64,000 nucleotides of DNA from Actinospica robiniae DSM 44927 (GTDB lineage Bacteria; Actinomycetota; Actinomycetes; Streptomycetales; Catenulisporaceae): contig NZ_KI632511.1 of the NCBI RefSeq assembly GCF_000504285.1, forward strand, positions 3,841,372 to 3,905,371, in the 5' to 3' direction. Of this stretch, positions 9,171 through 18,388 are shown one piece after another (within the stretch, counting starts at the first letter, position 1; each line of letters opens with the position of its first letter). A program made the position numbers and the translations under genes. Below the pieces are notes generated by a model, which was not told the DNA's origin, did no database searches, and saw nothing but the letters and a program-made list of their open reading frames with translations.

Positions 9171-10453
9171 AGGCCGCACACCGTCCGCTGAGTGACTGGA
9201 TCGCGCGTACTCTTCCCACGGACCCGCCGACGCCCGGGCCCGTGAACGACGGAGCGGAACGTGCGGACGCGCGCTGGCTTCCTCGTTTCGGCCAGGGCTG
9301 GGAAAGGCGCAGCTGCCTGGTGGCCGATCGGGACGGCCGTGCCTACCAGGCGCTGGGCCTGTACGCGCCCGAGTCAGGGGAAACTGTCGTCGAGCTCGAC
9401 AATTACGGGGCGCCACTTCCGGCCGATGAGCAGGCGGTGGCCCTGATCGCCGACATCGAGCGGCAATGGCCGCAGCCGAACCTCAGCGAGTCCGAGCTCG
9501 CGGAGCTCGCGGATCAGGCATCTGAGATCCGCTATCTGCTCTTGTCCCGGCTCGCGCACGAGGGAGATCCACCGCCGGAGCTCTTTCACATCCTGCCCTG
9601 GCACGATGTCGAGTCGGTCTGCCGGTCGGTCGTCGGGCTGCTCCGAGGCGATCCGCCGGCACCGGTGCGCGCGCTCGGCCACCTGTTCACTCCCGCCATC
9701 ACCCAGGTTACGGGTCCGCTCGAGCAGCTTCACCTCGGCCTCGCCGAAGCGGACCAGGGGCTGATCCGCGTCGGCGCCACCGCCCTCTGCCAGGGCCTTT
9801 ACCTCTGTGACGTCCGGAGGCTGCCGCCGAGCACCGCGCGGGCGTTCGTGCGAGCCCTGGCGCTGATCGGCGAGGCCAACCCGTTCCTGACCCACATCGC
9901 CACAGTGACCTCGGCGCGGCTGACGGACACCGCCGCGGTCTTCTTCTCCGCGAGGCTCACCCGCGAGATGACGAAGTTCGCGGCTAGCAGCGGCGTCCGG
10001 TTCGAGAGCCGGCAGTTCGCGGACGACAGCCGGCTGCGGGTGACCGCTCAGGTGAACCAAGCCGGGACGCTCAGCGTCGCCATCGACTACGCCGTTCCCG
10101 CTGACGATCTGCGTGCGCAACTGCTCGCGTCCTACGAGGCGGCGGTCTTCCAGCCGGTGCGGATCATCACAGACGAGGGCGCCGCCTGGTACTGGGTGGC
10201 CTTGGAAGTCAGAGCGCGCCGGCTCTCCGGAGTGATGAGCCTGTCCGCGCCGGAGCGGTTCACGGTCCAGGCCGACCTCGGGCCGGTCGGGGCCCGCGAG
10301 CTCGCCGAGCATACGCCCGAGGTACTGCGTCCGTCGCTATGGGCCGCGGACAACGCCGGCAAATCCGTTTGGCGGACCGCGGCCGCGGCGCTTGTCGACC
10401 ACCACCCGGTCAGCATGGCCGTGGCCGCAGCGGAAAGCGAAGGCTGGCGATGA
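9167..10453 (+). CDS. Uncharacterised 428-residue protein of the nucleotidyltransferase operon
   Basis: Not recognised. No signal peptide, membrane span, nucleotide-binding loop or nuclease motif is visible. The N-terminal third has mixed strands (SCLVADRDGRAYQALGLYAP), the middle is helix-rich and leucine-rich, and the C-terminal third again predicts strands with WYWVALEVRARRLSG. The gene sits between the nucleotidyltransferase and the large membrane propeller gene with ATGA overlaps on both sides, so the three products are almost certainly made together and probably form one complex or pathway. An adaptor or substrate-recognition role is a guess from position only. Confidence 0.65.
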   Translation: MKAAHRPLSDWIARTLPTDPPTPGPVNDGAERADARWLPRFGQGWERRSCLVADRDGRAYQALGLYAPESGETVVELDNYGAPLPADEQAVALIADIERQWPQPNLSESELAELADQASEIRYLLLSRLAHEGDPPPELFHILPWHDVESVCRSVVGLLRGDPPAPVRALGHLFTPAITQVTGPLEQLHLGLAEADQGLIRVGATALCQGLYLCDVRRLPPSTARAFVRALALIGEANPFLTHIATVTSARLTDTAAVFFSARLTREMTKFAASSGVRFESRQFADDSRLRVTAQVNQAGTLSVAIDYAVPADDLRAQLLASYEAAVFQPVRIITDEGAAWYWVALEVRARRLSGVMSLSAPERFTVQADLGPVGARELAEHTPEVLRPSLWAADNAGKSVWRTAAAALVDHHPVSMAVAAAESEGWR

Positions 10454-13400
10454 CCGCGACCCACGAGTCCACCGGTTCGGGCTACACGGTGGAGGACGTG
10501 CGAAGCCTGCTCACCGAGGAGATGGAGTTCCTTGAGAGCGAACTGGTGATGTATCAGGCGCTCACCGGCGCCGAGCAACTCCTCCTCACGTTCATCGTCG
10601 CCTGCGTCGTCGAACGCGATATCACGGCGCTCAAGGCGATGTGCCACGCCACGACGCCGCTGCACGAGTTGTTCAAAGGGCGATCCGGCGCCATGGGTGA
10701 GAGCATTGCCATAGGACCGTACAACGGCACTGCGGAATGTCAGCTCAACGCGATGCGCGCGCTGGCCTCCCTCGGCCTGGCGCTCATCGACGACGAGTCG
10801 GAAGTACTCGGGCACGCCGCCACCGCCTTGGTCTGGTTCGACCACGCGCACATATTCTTGCCGGTCGGGACGGATCTGCGGCGCGTGGAATGGGGCTCTG
10901 TGCACTCCCGCAGACTCAGCCTGCTGGCCGAACTGCTCGCGGACGAACCGCTCGGCTTCGCGGCCGTCCTCTGGGCGGCCGAGCTGGGCGATCCGGCCCG
11001 GAACGAAGGCAGATCGCCCGCACGTCGAAGCAGGAGCCGTGGATCGGCCGCGATCGAGACGCTCCTCGACAAGGGGGAAGACGGCCAGTGCGCCACCCTC
11101 CAGATCCGCATGCGGCGGGAGTTGCCCCCCGCGCTCGTGCCCGATCTGTGGTCCATGGCTCTGTTCAGCGGCGACGCCGGTTTCCTCTCGGGCCTGCGCA
11201 CCGCGTGGAGCCAGGGCGGCCGGCTGGCCCGGGGCACAGTGCTGTGGCGCCTCACCGATCCGGCCGGGCCCATCGACCGGGTCTATGACATCTCTCTGAC
11301 CGGCGCCTTCACAGTCGCGGTCAACGAGGCCTGCCGTACCAGCGCGCCGTTCGTCAACGCCTTTGTGATCCGCCGGATCAGAGCCAGGACGGCCATCGTG
11401 GGCGGAGTCGACGACGGCGGTCGGATGATCCCGGTGGGCGGCTACCGCCAGAAGATCGAAGCCGCCGGGAAGATGACCCGCGTGGTGGTGCCGCGTGCGA
11501 ACACCGCGGAGGCTCAGCGGGCCCGGCGCACCGAAGGCCCGGAGATCATCGGAGCCGACACTTGGCAGGAGGCTGCGAAAAAGAGCCGCGTGATCAGCCG
11601 AGCCGCCCTGCGGAACAGGATCACGGCCGCTTTGGTGGCCGGCGTCTCGATCAGCGCCGGCATCCTCGTGCCACACGTTCTTCACACGGTAGGGGCCGCG
11701 CAGCGCACGAGGGATTCGCAGATCATCGCCACCTACGTGGAGGACCACCCGTCGCTATCCAGTGATACGGCCGCCCTGCTGTCGGTGGCTGCGTACCGTG
11801 ACTCCGCCACACCGGAATCGATCCAAGCGCTGTTCGACGCATACGCAGGGATCTCGCCCTACTCCGAAATCTTGGACAGCTACGCTGACGGAGCGCTGGA
11901 GACGTTCTCGGCGGACTCGGACGCCCGCTGGGTATCGGTCACCGGCGAGAACCAGGCCGCGATGTATGACACGGGACCGAATTCGGCTTCGCCCGTCTCC
12001 GCGTGGACGCTGCCGGACGTCGCACGTGCGCAGATCTCACCCGACGGCAGATGGCTCGCCACCATCATGACGAACGGAGCGATGAAGATCTGGAGCACGG
12101 CCACCCGCCGAGCGACATTCACCCTCCCCTACCCGGCGGTGGGCCCTTTCCAGAACGCGGGTGTACTGGCGTGGAATCCGTCCAGCACCCTGCTGGCTTA
12201 CTCAGACGGCTCGGAGACCCTGCGCACCCTTGCCCTTCCCGCCGGAACCGAGCGCGTCATGCCAACCCCGGAAGATGCGATCGGCGGCTACGCGCAGATC
12301 GGATTCGGCGCGCTGAGCGGTGACCTGTACGCGGTAGAGGGTACGGGCGGGGGCGGATCACTCTATTCGTGGGATCCGCGCACGGGCGCAACGATCGAGT
12401 CGGCGCTGAACTCCCTCACAGGCTCCATCGTGTCCGGACACGGTGATGCGATCGCGGCCTGCAGCGCCGGCCACTGGAGGTTCACCGACCCCAGCACCGG
12501 CGCACCGATACCGCACGTGGCATCCACGCTGCCTTGTACGGATACGAGCGAAGCACGCTGGCTGACGGACTCCACGCTCGTCCAGACCGAATCTCCCGAG
12601 AACGCCGGTGGCGTGAGCAACTACAACGTCCCGGGAGTCGGCAAAGTCGTGGACCTGCGCGACGGCGCGGTCAAGTCGACGTTCTCGACGGGCTCATGGT
12701 CTTCCGGTGCCGATGTCGTCGCCGCATCGAGCGACGGCACGCGGATTGTGGCGGCCACGGACAAGTTCGCCGGTTACCTTCAGACACACGACCCCGCCTC
12801 GCAGATTCCGAGTCCGGAGACTTCCACAGTCCGACCCCTCTTAAGCCCGAACGGGCATATCGAGGTGGGCTTCGATCCACAGGCTCCGGGTCCGGCCTCA
12901 CTCTGGCCGCAACTGGAGGTGACCGAGCAACAAACCGGAGCGGCCGTCACCTACCTTCCGGTGGGCTCCTCTGCCGGCACACCTGCGCCGAACACGACCG
13001 TCGACGGCTTCGAATTCGCACCCGATGGAACCCTGATCACAGAGACGGGTGGGGTGTTCGAGCGGTGGAACCTCCTCGATCACACCAGGATCGGGCCCGG
13101 CGTCAGAGACCCGTACGCCTCCTCGCTTCCCCTCGGCAGCGCCTTCTCGACGACATCGACCGGCGGCGCAAGCTCGGTCGCGCTCATGAACCCGGCAACA
13201 GACGACATCGAGCTGTGGAGTTTGTCGCCGGTAAAAGAAGTAGCGACGATCGGACCCGTCCCGGGTGGAATCGACCATTGGCGACTCAGCCCGGACGGCC
13301 GATACATATCCGTCTCCACCATCGATGGGAACGTACTGTCGGGGCTCGTTTCCAAGGGAAGCCTGAGCCCGGCGCTTTCGGACCTGGCTGCCGATGATCA

Positions 13401-13728
13401 ATTTCTCGCAGTACTCGATGATGGGGCCGTAGCCGGCGGGGCGGAAACGGCTCTCTATCTGGAGACGACGCCCGGAAACGAGAACACGCTGAGGGTGCCG
13501 CCGCAGCTTCAGATCACTCAGCTCGCAGCCGACCCTACCGGGACCAGGTTTCAAATAACGATGGAGTATTCCGCTGATGAGCTCGACTCGCCGATCGGTG
13601 CCCCCCTCCAGTTCTCGGCAGACCCCGAACAGTGGGCTCGCGAGATCTGCTCCGTGGTTTCACGTGATCTGCAGGCCGGCGAGACCGTGGGCGTGGGGGC
13701 GGAGGTCACCGATCAACCCTGCGGCTGA
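10450..13728 (+). CDS. Membrane protein: degenerate Lon-like domain, one span, C-terminal beta-propeller
   Basis: 1092 residues. Residues 1-180 are helical and unknown. Residues about 260-355 resemble the Lon protease catalytic domain: the DGGRMIPVGGYRQKIEAAG stretch aligns with the family's GxVLPIGGLKEKxxAA and is followed by RVVVPRAN. The dyad lysine position of GG-x-K is Arg333 and no GxSAG-type serine is seen, so it is probably a pseudo-protease. A single membrane span lies at about 391-412. Residues 450-1060 show WD40/TolB-like strands (SPDGRWLATIMTNGAMKIWS and similar). If the N-terminus is cytoplasmic, the propeller is outside, giving a receptor-like layout. ATG 10450 overlaps the previous TGA. 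Confidence 0.7.
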   Translation: MTATHESTGSGYTVEDVRSLLTEEMEFLESELVMYQALTGAEQLLLTFIVACVVERDITALKAMCHATTPLHELFKGRSGAMGESIAIGPYNGTAECQLNAMRALASLGLALIDDESEVLGHAATALVWFDHAHIFLPVGTDLRRVEWGSVHSRRLSLLAELLADEPLGFAAVLWAAELGDPARNEGRSPARRSRSRGSAAIETLLDKGEDGQCATLQIRMRRELPPALVPDLWSMALFSGDAGFLSGLRTAWSQGGRLARGTVLWRLTDPAGPIDRVYDISLTGAFTVAVNEACRTSAPFVNAFVIRRIRARTAIVGGVDDGGRMIPVGGYRQKIEAAGKMTRVVVPRANTAEAQRARRTEGPEIIGADTWQEAAKKSRVISRAALRNRITAALVAGVSISAGILVPHVLHTVGAAQRTRDSQIIATYVEDHPSLSSDTAALLSVAAYRDSATPESIQALFDAYAGISPYSEILDSYADGALETFSADSDARWVSVTGENQAAMYDTGPNSASPVSAWTLPDVARAQISPDGRWLATIMTNGAMKIWSTATRRATFTLPYPAVGPFQNAGVLAWNPSSTLLAYSDGSETLRTLALPAGTERVMPTPEDAIGGYAQIGFGALSGDLYAVEGTGGGGSLYSWDPRTGATIESALNSLTGSIVSGHGDAIAACSAGHWRFTDPSTGAPIPHVASTLPCTDTSEARWLTDSTLVQTESPENAGGVSNYNVPGVGKVVDLRDGAVKSTFSTGSWSSGADVVAASSDGTRIVAATDKFAGYLQTHDPASQIPSPETSTVRPLLSPNGHIEVGFDPQAPGPASLWPQLEVTEQQTGAAVTYLPVGSSAGTPAPNTTVDGFEFAPDGTLITETGGVFERWNLLDHTRIGPGVRDPYASSLPLGSAFSTTSTGGASSVALMNPATDDIELWSLSPVKEVATIGPVPGGIDHWRLSPDGRYISVSTIDGNVLSGLVSKGSLSPALSDLAADDQFLAVLDDGAVAGGAETALYLETTPGNENTLRVPPQLQITQLAADPTGTRFQITMEYSADELDSPIGAPLQFSADPEQWAREICSVVSRDLQAGETVGVGAEVTDQPCG

Positions 13729-13774
13729 CCGGGACCAGTATCGTTTGCCCAGACGGGCGAGTGGTCGACGTCAC

Positions 13775-14338
13775 ATGGCTCTGAGAAGCTTCGGGCTCTG
13801 GCTGTTCGTACTCCCCACCACCGTTGCCGCCACAGGGTGCACGTCCACGAGCAGCCAGGCCTCGAAGACTTCTGTGGCCACGCCCAATCTGGGACTCACC
13901 CAGCTTCCGCCGACAACCTCATCCGCTGGAGCCGCGGGGGAATTCGACTACTCGGCGGCAGCCGGCGAGCTCGCCGGGCACTATCTGACGGTCGTCGTCG
14001 GGCCGCCCGCGAGCCAGCGCACAGGAGCGCTTCACGCCCTGGCCGCAATGTGCACCGGCTCGGCGGACGGCCATTGCGGCGGGATCGCCTTCTTCGAGGG
14101 CGCGAAGTACGTCGCATGGATCGATAACGCGGACCCGCAACTTGTCCGGTTCGTGGAGCAGGATGGCACCGACGTCATCGTAGACATCCCGCGTTATCTT
14201 CCCAAAGACGGCATCTGCTGCCCATCCGGTGCTTTCACGGCCGACTACCGTTGGAACGGCACGCGCATAGTTGCCGTCGGGCCGAACGCCCGATCCGTGC
14301 CCGTTCCAAGCCCGCCTCGCTTGGGCGCGGGACTATAA
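13775..14338 (+). CDS. Putative lipoprotein downstream of the propeller gene
   Basis: Uncharacterised 187-residue protein with a lipoprotein-type leader: Arg near the start, a hydrophobic core (LWLFVLPTTVAA) and a Cys at about residue 22 in AATGC followed by Ser/Thr-rich residues. The mature part contains DYSAAAGELAGHYLTVVVG and paired cysteines (MCTGSADGHCGG, GICCPSG). It lies 46 bp after the propeller gene in the same direction, so it may be an extracellular partner of that protein. ATG 13775 is the natural start for the leader; the open frame upstream overlaps the previous gene and lacks similarity. Confidence 0.6.
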   Translation: MALRSFGLWLFVLPTTVAATGCTSTSSQASKTSVATPNLGLTQLPPTTSSAGAAGEFDYSAAAGELAGHYLTVVVGPPASQRTGALHALAAMCTGSADGHCGGIAFFEGAKYVAWIDNADPQLVRFVEQDGTDVIVDIPRYLPKDGICCPSGAFTADYRWNGTRIVAVGPNARSVPVPSPPRLGAGL

Positions 14339-14341
14339 GCC

Positions 14342-14542
14342 GTGGCTCTGCTGACCATCTGTTTCACCTGGTGGGAATCCGACGACCTGGCACGGTTGCA
14401 AAGCCGGCTGTCGTTGAGCAGCGCCAACCTTTCGGTCCTGCTCGGCGCAGGCGCCCTCGTGCAGACGCTCGGTCTGGTCGCGCTCGCCCTCGAGCTCGCC
14501 TGGGCCAACGCGGCGGTGCGGTGCCCATCCTCGCGATCGTGA
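14342..14542 (+). pseudogene. Small membrane protein broken by a 5-bp duplication
   Basis: The frame starts at GTG 14342, 3 bp after the lipoprotein stop, and encodes 66 residues including a hydrophobic helix (LSVLLGAGALVQTLGLVALA). At 14513-14522 the 5-mer GCGGT is repeated in tandem. Removing one copy joins this frame to one reading AAVPILAIVNVLIVFDGSDW, a second hydrophobic segment. This looks like a two-span membrane protein frameshifted by a short duplication. Whether it was functional before is unknown. Confidence 0.4.
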
Positions 14543-14611
14543 ACGTGCTGATCGTGTTCGACGGCTCTGACTGGCTGACTATCGCCGTCGGGAGCCCGGC
14601 CCGGAATTACC

Positions 14612-15208
14612 CTAGCCAGGAGGGTCGGGCCAGGCGGCGACGAGGTCGTGAAAGCCCACGAAGCGGGGCCCGGGAACCGTCTCACGCATCGGCTCACCGT
14701 TGAGCCAGCAGATGTCGTGGACCTCGGTCTGCGTATCGAGCAGGCAGCACACACCGCCACTGGCCACGGTGAGGTCGGTGAACGTCTTCCGGACGCTCTC
14801 GGACTGCTGGAACATCAGGCTCATCGACGTGGCGGCCGCCGTGAAGTCCAACGAGGCGAAACGGGCGTGCCTTGCGCGCGCGAACGTGACGGTGAGGTAG
14901 ATGTAGCCAACCTCCACCCGGCCCAGTTCGTCGATCTCGGCCGCGGGATTGCGGTGCTCGCGGACCGCGTCGTCGGCACCGAACATGATCCACGTCTCGA
15001 GGTCGAGCACGTCGGCCGAGGACGCGTCGATCGGACGATGCTCGAACCCGGAGGTGAACGGAAGGGAAAGCCGCTCACCGCCCGGAAGGTCAACCCGCAA
15101 CGGCAGCCGGTCGCGGTCGCACTGCGGTGCGAGCTCGGCGAGCAGGGTCAGCGCCCGCGCGACGTTACCGGCGGGCACGAAGATCTCGAAGCTGTAGTCG
15201 ATTCCCAT
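14612..15208 (-). CDS. Hypothetical cytoplasmic protein
   Basis: Not recognised; 198 residues starting MGIDYSFEIFVP. No signal peptide, membrane span or catalytic motif. Predicted alternating strands and helices with a central VGYIYLTVTFA strand suggest a compact globular fold. ATG 15208 is preceded by GGAGGGGAGG at good spacing, so the start is well supported and the longer open frame upstream is rejected. It stands alone on the minus strand in the accessory region. Confidence 0.6.
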   Translation of the reverse strand: MGIDYSFEIFVPAGNVARALTLLAELAPQCDRDRLPLRVDLPGGERLSLPFTSGFEHRPIDASSADVLDLETWIMFGADDAVREHRNPAAEIDELGRVEVGYIYLTVTFARARHARFASLDFTAAATSMSLMFQQSESVRKTFTDLTVASGGVCCLLDTQTEVHDICWLNGEPMRETVPGPRFVGFHDLVAAWPDPPG

Positions 15209-15484
15209 GACGCTCGCCTCCCCTCCGGATCGGCATCCTTTCACAGCGCGACCCGGACACGGGACGTGACGAAGGTCGACGATGGGCCGCGGGACGTACA
15301 CAGGCTCGACCGGTGAACGTGGTCTGGATCGGACACACCGCCCATCCGATCTGTCCACTGCGTCATGACATGACATGCTCAAACGCCCAGCGAGAGGGCG
15401 TGATGCGAGTTTCCTTTGGGCGGCCGGAATGGTCGGTGGTTGGGCGTACCGTTGCGGCCGTGTCGTTGCGGGTTGGAGGAGTGG
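15209..15484. other. Intergenic gap
   Basis: The 276 bp between the divergent hypothetical gene and the SUKH remnant show no gene or strong structure. Promoters for one or both flanks may lie here but none stands out. Confidence 0.4.
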
Positions 15485-15925
15485 GTGGGTGACGTAGTTG
15501 CACGGATCACGGAGCTGATGGAGCCGCCTCGCATCAGCGGGGCAGCAGTTCCGTGGGACGAGGCCGCCGGCGAGGTGGGGCTCGGATTCCCGGCTGACTA
15601 TTGACCGTTCGTGGATGCCTACGGCACCGGGACCGTCAGCGATGAACTGTACATCGCCGCCCCGACTCTCCGGGCCCGGCGCGGGTATCGTCCGGGCTTT
15701 CGCGGGCTCGTGGACGTGACCACGGCAGGGATCGGCCGATCCATTGCCGAGATGAGGGAGGACGCGGTCGCGCTCGACGACGAGGAGACTACGGCGAGCA
15801 CCAGTTCGCCGAGGCCGTCGCCGCCGGCCAGCCCGAGGCGTCTGGCCGCTGCTATCTCCCCTACGCCGCGGACAGCGACCGGCGATCTGAGACGATCAGC
15901 TTGCACCGGAGAGACCGGACGGTAG
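15485..15925 (+). pseudogene. SMI1/KNR4 (SUKH) family remnant
   Basis: From GTG 15485 the frame reads the start of a SUKH-domain protein: ITELMEPPRI, a WDEAAGEVGLGFPADY segment, then an in-frame TGA (15602-15604), then PFVDAYGTGTVSDELYIAAP. This is the family's LPxDYxxFVxxYGxG signature with a stop where an Arg or Lys codon is usual. Similarity fades after IAEMREDAV, probably from a frameshift; another frame then stays open to a TGA at 16030-16032. SUKH proteins are commonly immunity proteins of contact-dependent toxin systems. This copy appears inactivated. Confidence 0.65.
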
Positions 15926-16060
15926 CCGCCCAGGTGACCGCGGTCGCCGTCAACGTCCCGAACATCGTGACCGCACTCGAAAGCGGCACCGTCACGGCCG
16001 TCCTCGCCGCACTCCGCCCGCAGTTGAAGTGAGTGGAACATCCCTCGCGCGGAAGACCCC

Positions 16061-18388
16061 TCAGACAGAGCCGTTCGGCAGTCGGAAGGCGGCGAATCCG
16101 GCCGGTCCGCCGTAGGCGATCTGCGCGCTGAAATCGACGGTCTCCGTGCACGCCGTGACGGCGTGCACCGGAGCCCCCGTCGTGACGGTGAGCAGATTGA
16201 TCTCCGCCACGGGGTCCCAGACGCGCACCGTGCGGTCGCCGCCGCCCGTCGCCAGCAGCCATCGTCCGTCCGGGCCGGGGAAGGCCGCGAGCGCGCTGAC
16301 AGGGCCCGAATGGCCGCACAACTCGCGTGGCGGCGTGCCGCCGATCAGGTCCAGGATGCGGACAGCGCCGTCATTGCAGCCGATCGCCACGAGCCAGCGG
16401 TGGTCCGGTCCGGGGAAGGCCGCCATCGTCGTGAGCATGCCGGCTTGCGCGGCGGCCGTACCCACACGCTCCACGGTCACGGGATCCCACAGCCGCACGG
16501 CTAGTTCCGTGCCGATGGCCAGCAGCCAGCGGCCCTCCGCGTCGGGGAGGGCGGTCATCGATTTGACGAATCCGAGGTCTTCCGGCAGGCGGCTGACCGC
16601 GCCGGTGTCCGGATCCCAGATGGCCACCGTGCGGTTGCTGCCGACCGCCGCCAACCAGCGCCCGTCGCGGCCCGGGACCGCAGTCAGGGCACTGATCCAG
16701 CCGTCGGCGAAGCCGGCGCGCTCGGCGGTCGCTACGCCGCTGACCGGATCCCAGGCACGCACCGCGCGGTCGTTACTGCCGGTGAGCAGCCACCCGCGAC
16801 CATCCGGCCGCGGCAGTACAGCCATCGCGTTGACCAGGTCCGCGTGCGGGGCCAGCCAGCGCCGGTGCTCTCCCGTGGCCGGGTCCCAGATGTGTACCTC
16901 CTGGCCGGCCCCGCTGCTGGCGAGCAGCCATCGGCCGTCGCCGGTCGGCACCGCGGCCAGCCTCTTGACCGGGCCCACCGTCTCGGCGCCTGCAGGGGAC
17001 GGGGTCGTGCGCGCGCCGGACCGGACGGCTTGCGGGTCCCAGACGCGTACCGTCCCGTCACCTCCACCGGTGGCGATCAGCCATCTTCCGTCCCTACCGG
17101 GGAACGCCGCCATCGCCATGATCTTGCTGGTGTCGCGCTGCCGAGAACGGATCCGGTGCTTCTCGGCGAGCGGGGCCCAAAGCCGGACCATGCCGTCGTT
17201 GCTGGTCGCAAGCAGGCTCGTGCCGGCGGGGCCCGGAAAGACGGTCATAGCCCTGATGGGGCCGCCGTTCGTGACGATCGGCGCGCGCAGCGCCCGCGTC
17301 CGCGGGTCCGCCACCACCACCTTTCCGTCCTCACCGCCGATCACCAGCAGTTCGCCCTCCGGATCGGGGAGAGCGGCGAGTGCGCGGATCGCGGCCGAGC
17401 ACGCCGCCACCTGGCAGACGAAGCTCTGGTTCGCGAGATTCCAGATCTTCACCGTGCCCTCGTCGTCGCCGGTGGCCAGATACCGGTCGGGGGAACCGAA
17501 CGTGGTCATCGCGGTGACCGTGCCCGTGTAGAACCTCGCCAGCCCGATACGCACGGGCACGCCGGTGAAGGGGGCGTGGAACTGCAGCGAGCCTCCGCCG
17601 CTCGCCGCGACGACCCAAGCGTTGCCGGGCCCTCGAAACGCCGCCATCGCGGTGACGGCGCCGGGCAGCCGGCCCGGTTCCGGGCCGAGTGGCGTGCTGG
17701 TGGCCGGCTCCCAGGCGCACACGGACCCGTCCGCGCCGCCGGTGGCCAGCAGCCACCGGCCGCTCGGTCCCCGGAAGGAGACCACCGCCGTAACCGGTCC
17801 GGCGTGCGCGGCTATGGGCTGTCCGGTCAGGGCACCGGTGGCCGGGTCCCACATCTTCACCGTGCCGTCCTCGCCGCAGACCGCGAGCAGAGGCCTGCCG
17901 TCCGGGCCCGGGACATCCTCGATCTTCGTGATCGGGCTCGGCTCGTGGGAGAGGATGTCGTGGTTGGCGGGCTTCCAGTGCGTCGCGAGCGGGACGATCG
18001 CGGAACCACTGCCGCCGTGGTCGGCTCCGGCCGCCGCGAGGGCCTGATCAAGGCTGCTCGCCCGCGACCGGTGGTCTCCGGTCAGGAAGGGTTCGATCCC
18101 GGCCCAGGCGGCCAGTCGGCGGCGGTCCGCACGCTCGCTGACCGGCAGGCCGAGCTGCCCGCGCACGCCGCCTGACTCCTCCCAAGGCAGGAAGTCCGCG
18201 GACAGGTGCGTGTCGTCGAGCACGTGCCCGAGCGCCGCGTGCTGGACGAGATGATGCCGGACATACGGATGCGGCGGTGTATCGGTGTTCGCCGTCGCGG
18301 CCATCGCGGCGAGCCGGTCGGCGATCCGGTGGTGGACCGCCTCGTCCGAGTCTGCCTTTCCGGCTTCGGCCGGACTGGGAGAGGTCAC
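16061..18388 (-). CDS. 14-repeat WD40 beta-propeller protein
   Basis: 775 residues. After about 165 N-terminal residues (helical, including PHPYVRHHLVQHAALGH, as found between STAND ATPases and their propellers) come 14 WD40 repeats of about 43-50 residues with the consensus GRWLLATGGGDGTVRVWDP, enough for two seven-bladed propellers. The GTG start at 18388 overlaps the stop of the caspase-STAND gene in a GTGA. In related proteins caspase, ATPase and WD40 parts are often one polypeptide, so this is probably the split-off sensor half of that protein. The repeats are alike enough to suggest recent expansion. Likely role: ligand or partner recognition. Confidence 0.85.
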   Translation of the reverse strand: MTSPSPAEAGKADSDEAVHHRIADRLAAMAATANTDTPPHPYVRHHLVQHAALGHVLDDTHLSADFLPWEESGGVRGQLGLPVSERADRRRLAAWAGIEPFLTGDHRSRASSLDQALAAAGADHGGSGSAIVPLATHWKPANHDILSHEPSPITKIEDVPGPDGRPLLAVCGEDGTVKMWDPATGALTGQPIAAHAGPVTAVVSFRGPSGRWLLATGGADGSVCAWEPATSTPLGPEPGRLPGAVTAMAAFRGPGNAWVVAASGGGSLQFHAPFTGVPVRIGLARFYTGTVTAMTTFGSPDRYLATGDDEGTVKIWNLANQSFVCQVAACSAAIRALAALPDPEGELLVIGGEDGKVVVADPRTRALRAPIVTNGGPIRAMTVFPGPAGTSLLATSNDGMVRLWAPLAEKHRIRSRQRDTSKIMAMAAFPGRDGRWLIATGGGDGTVRVWDPQAVRSGARTTPSPAGAETVGPVKRLAAVPTGDGRWLLASSGAGQEVHIWDPATGEHRRWLAPHADLVNAMAVLPRPDGRGWLLTGSNDRAVRAWDPVSGVATAERAGFADGWISALTAVPGRDGRWLAAVGSNRTVAIWDPDTGAVSRLPEDLGFVKSMTALPDAEGRWLLAIGTELAVRLWDPVTVERVGTAAAQAGMLTTMAAFPGPDHRWLVAIGCNDGAVRILDLIGGTPPRELCGHSGPVSALAAFPGPDGRWLLATGGGDRTVRVWDPVAEINLLTVTTGAPVHAVTACTETVDFSAQIAYGGPAGFAAFRLPNGSV

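Noticed and set aside
9171-10449. Assigning the 428-residue protein as a protease or nuclease
   Set aside because: No catalytic motif could be identified, so function is left open.
10132-11748. Long open frame on the minus strand inside the nucleotidyltransferase operon
   Set aside because: It is antisense to two well-supported genes, has Arg/Gly/His-rich shadow composition and no family resemblance.
16100-18000. Repeated GGGTCCCAGA/ATCGCC-type words on the plus strand considered as DNA repeats
   Set aside because: They are the coding repeats of the WD40 domains.
16146-18175. Plus-strand frames opposite the WD40 gene
   Set aside because: Their repetitive Ser/Arg/Pro composition mirrors the WD40 repeats on the other strand.
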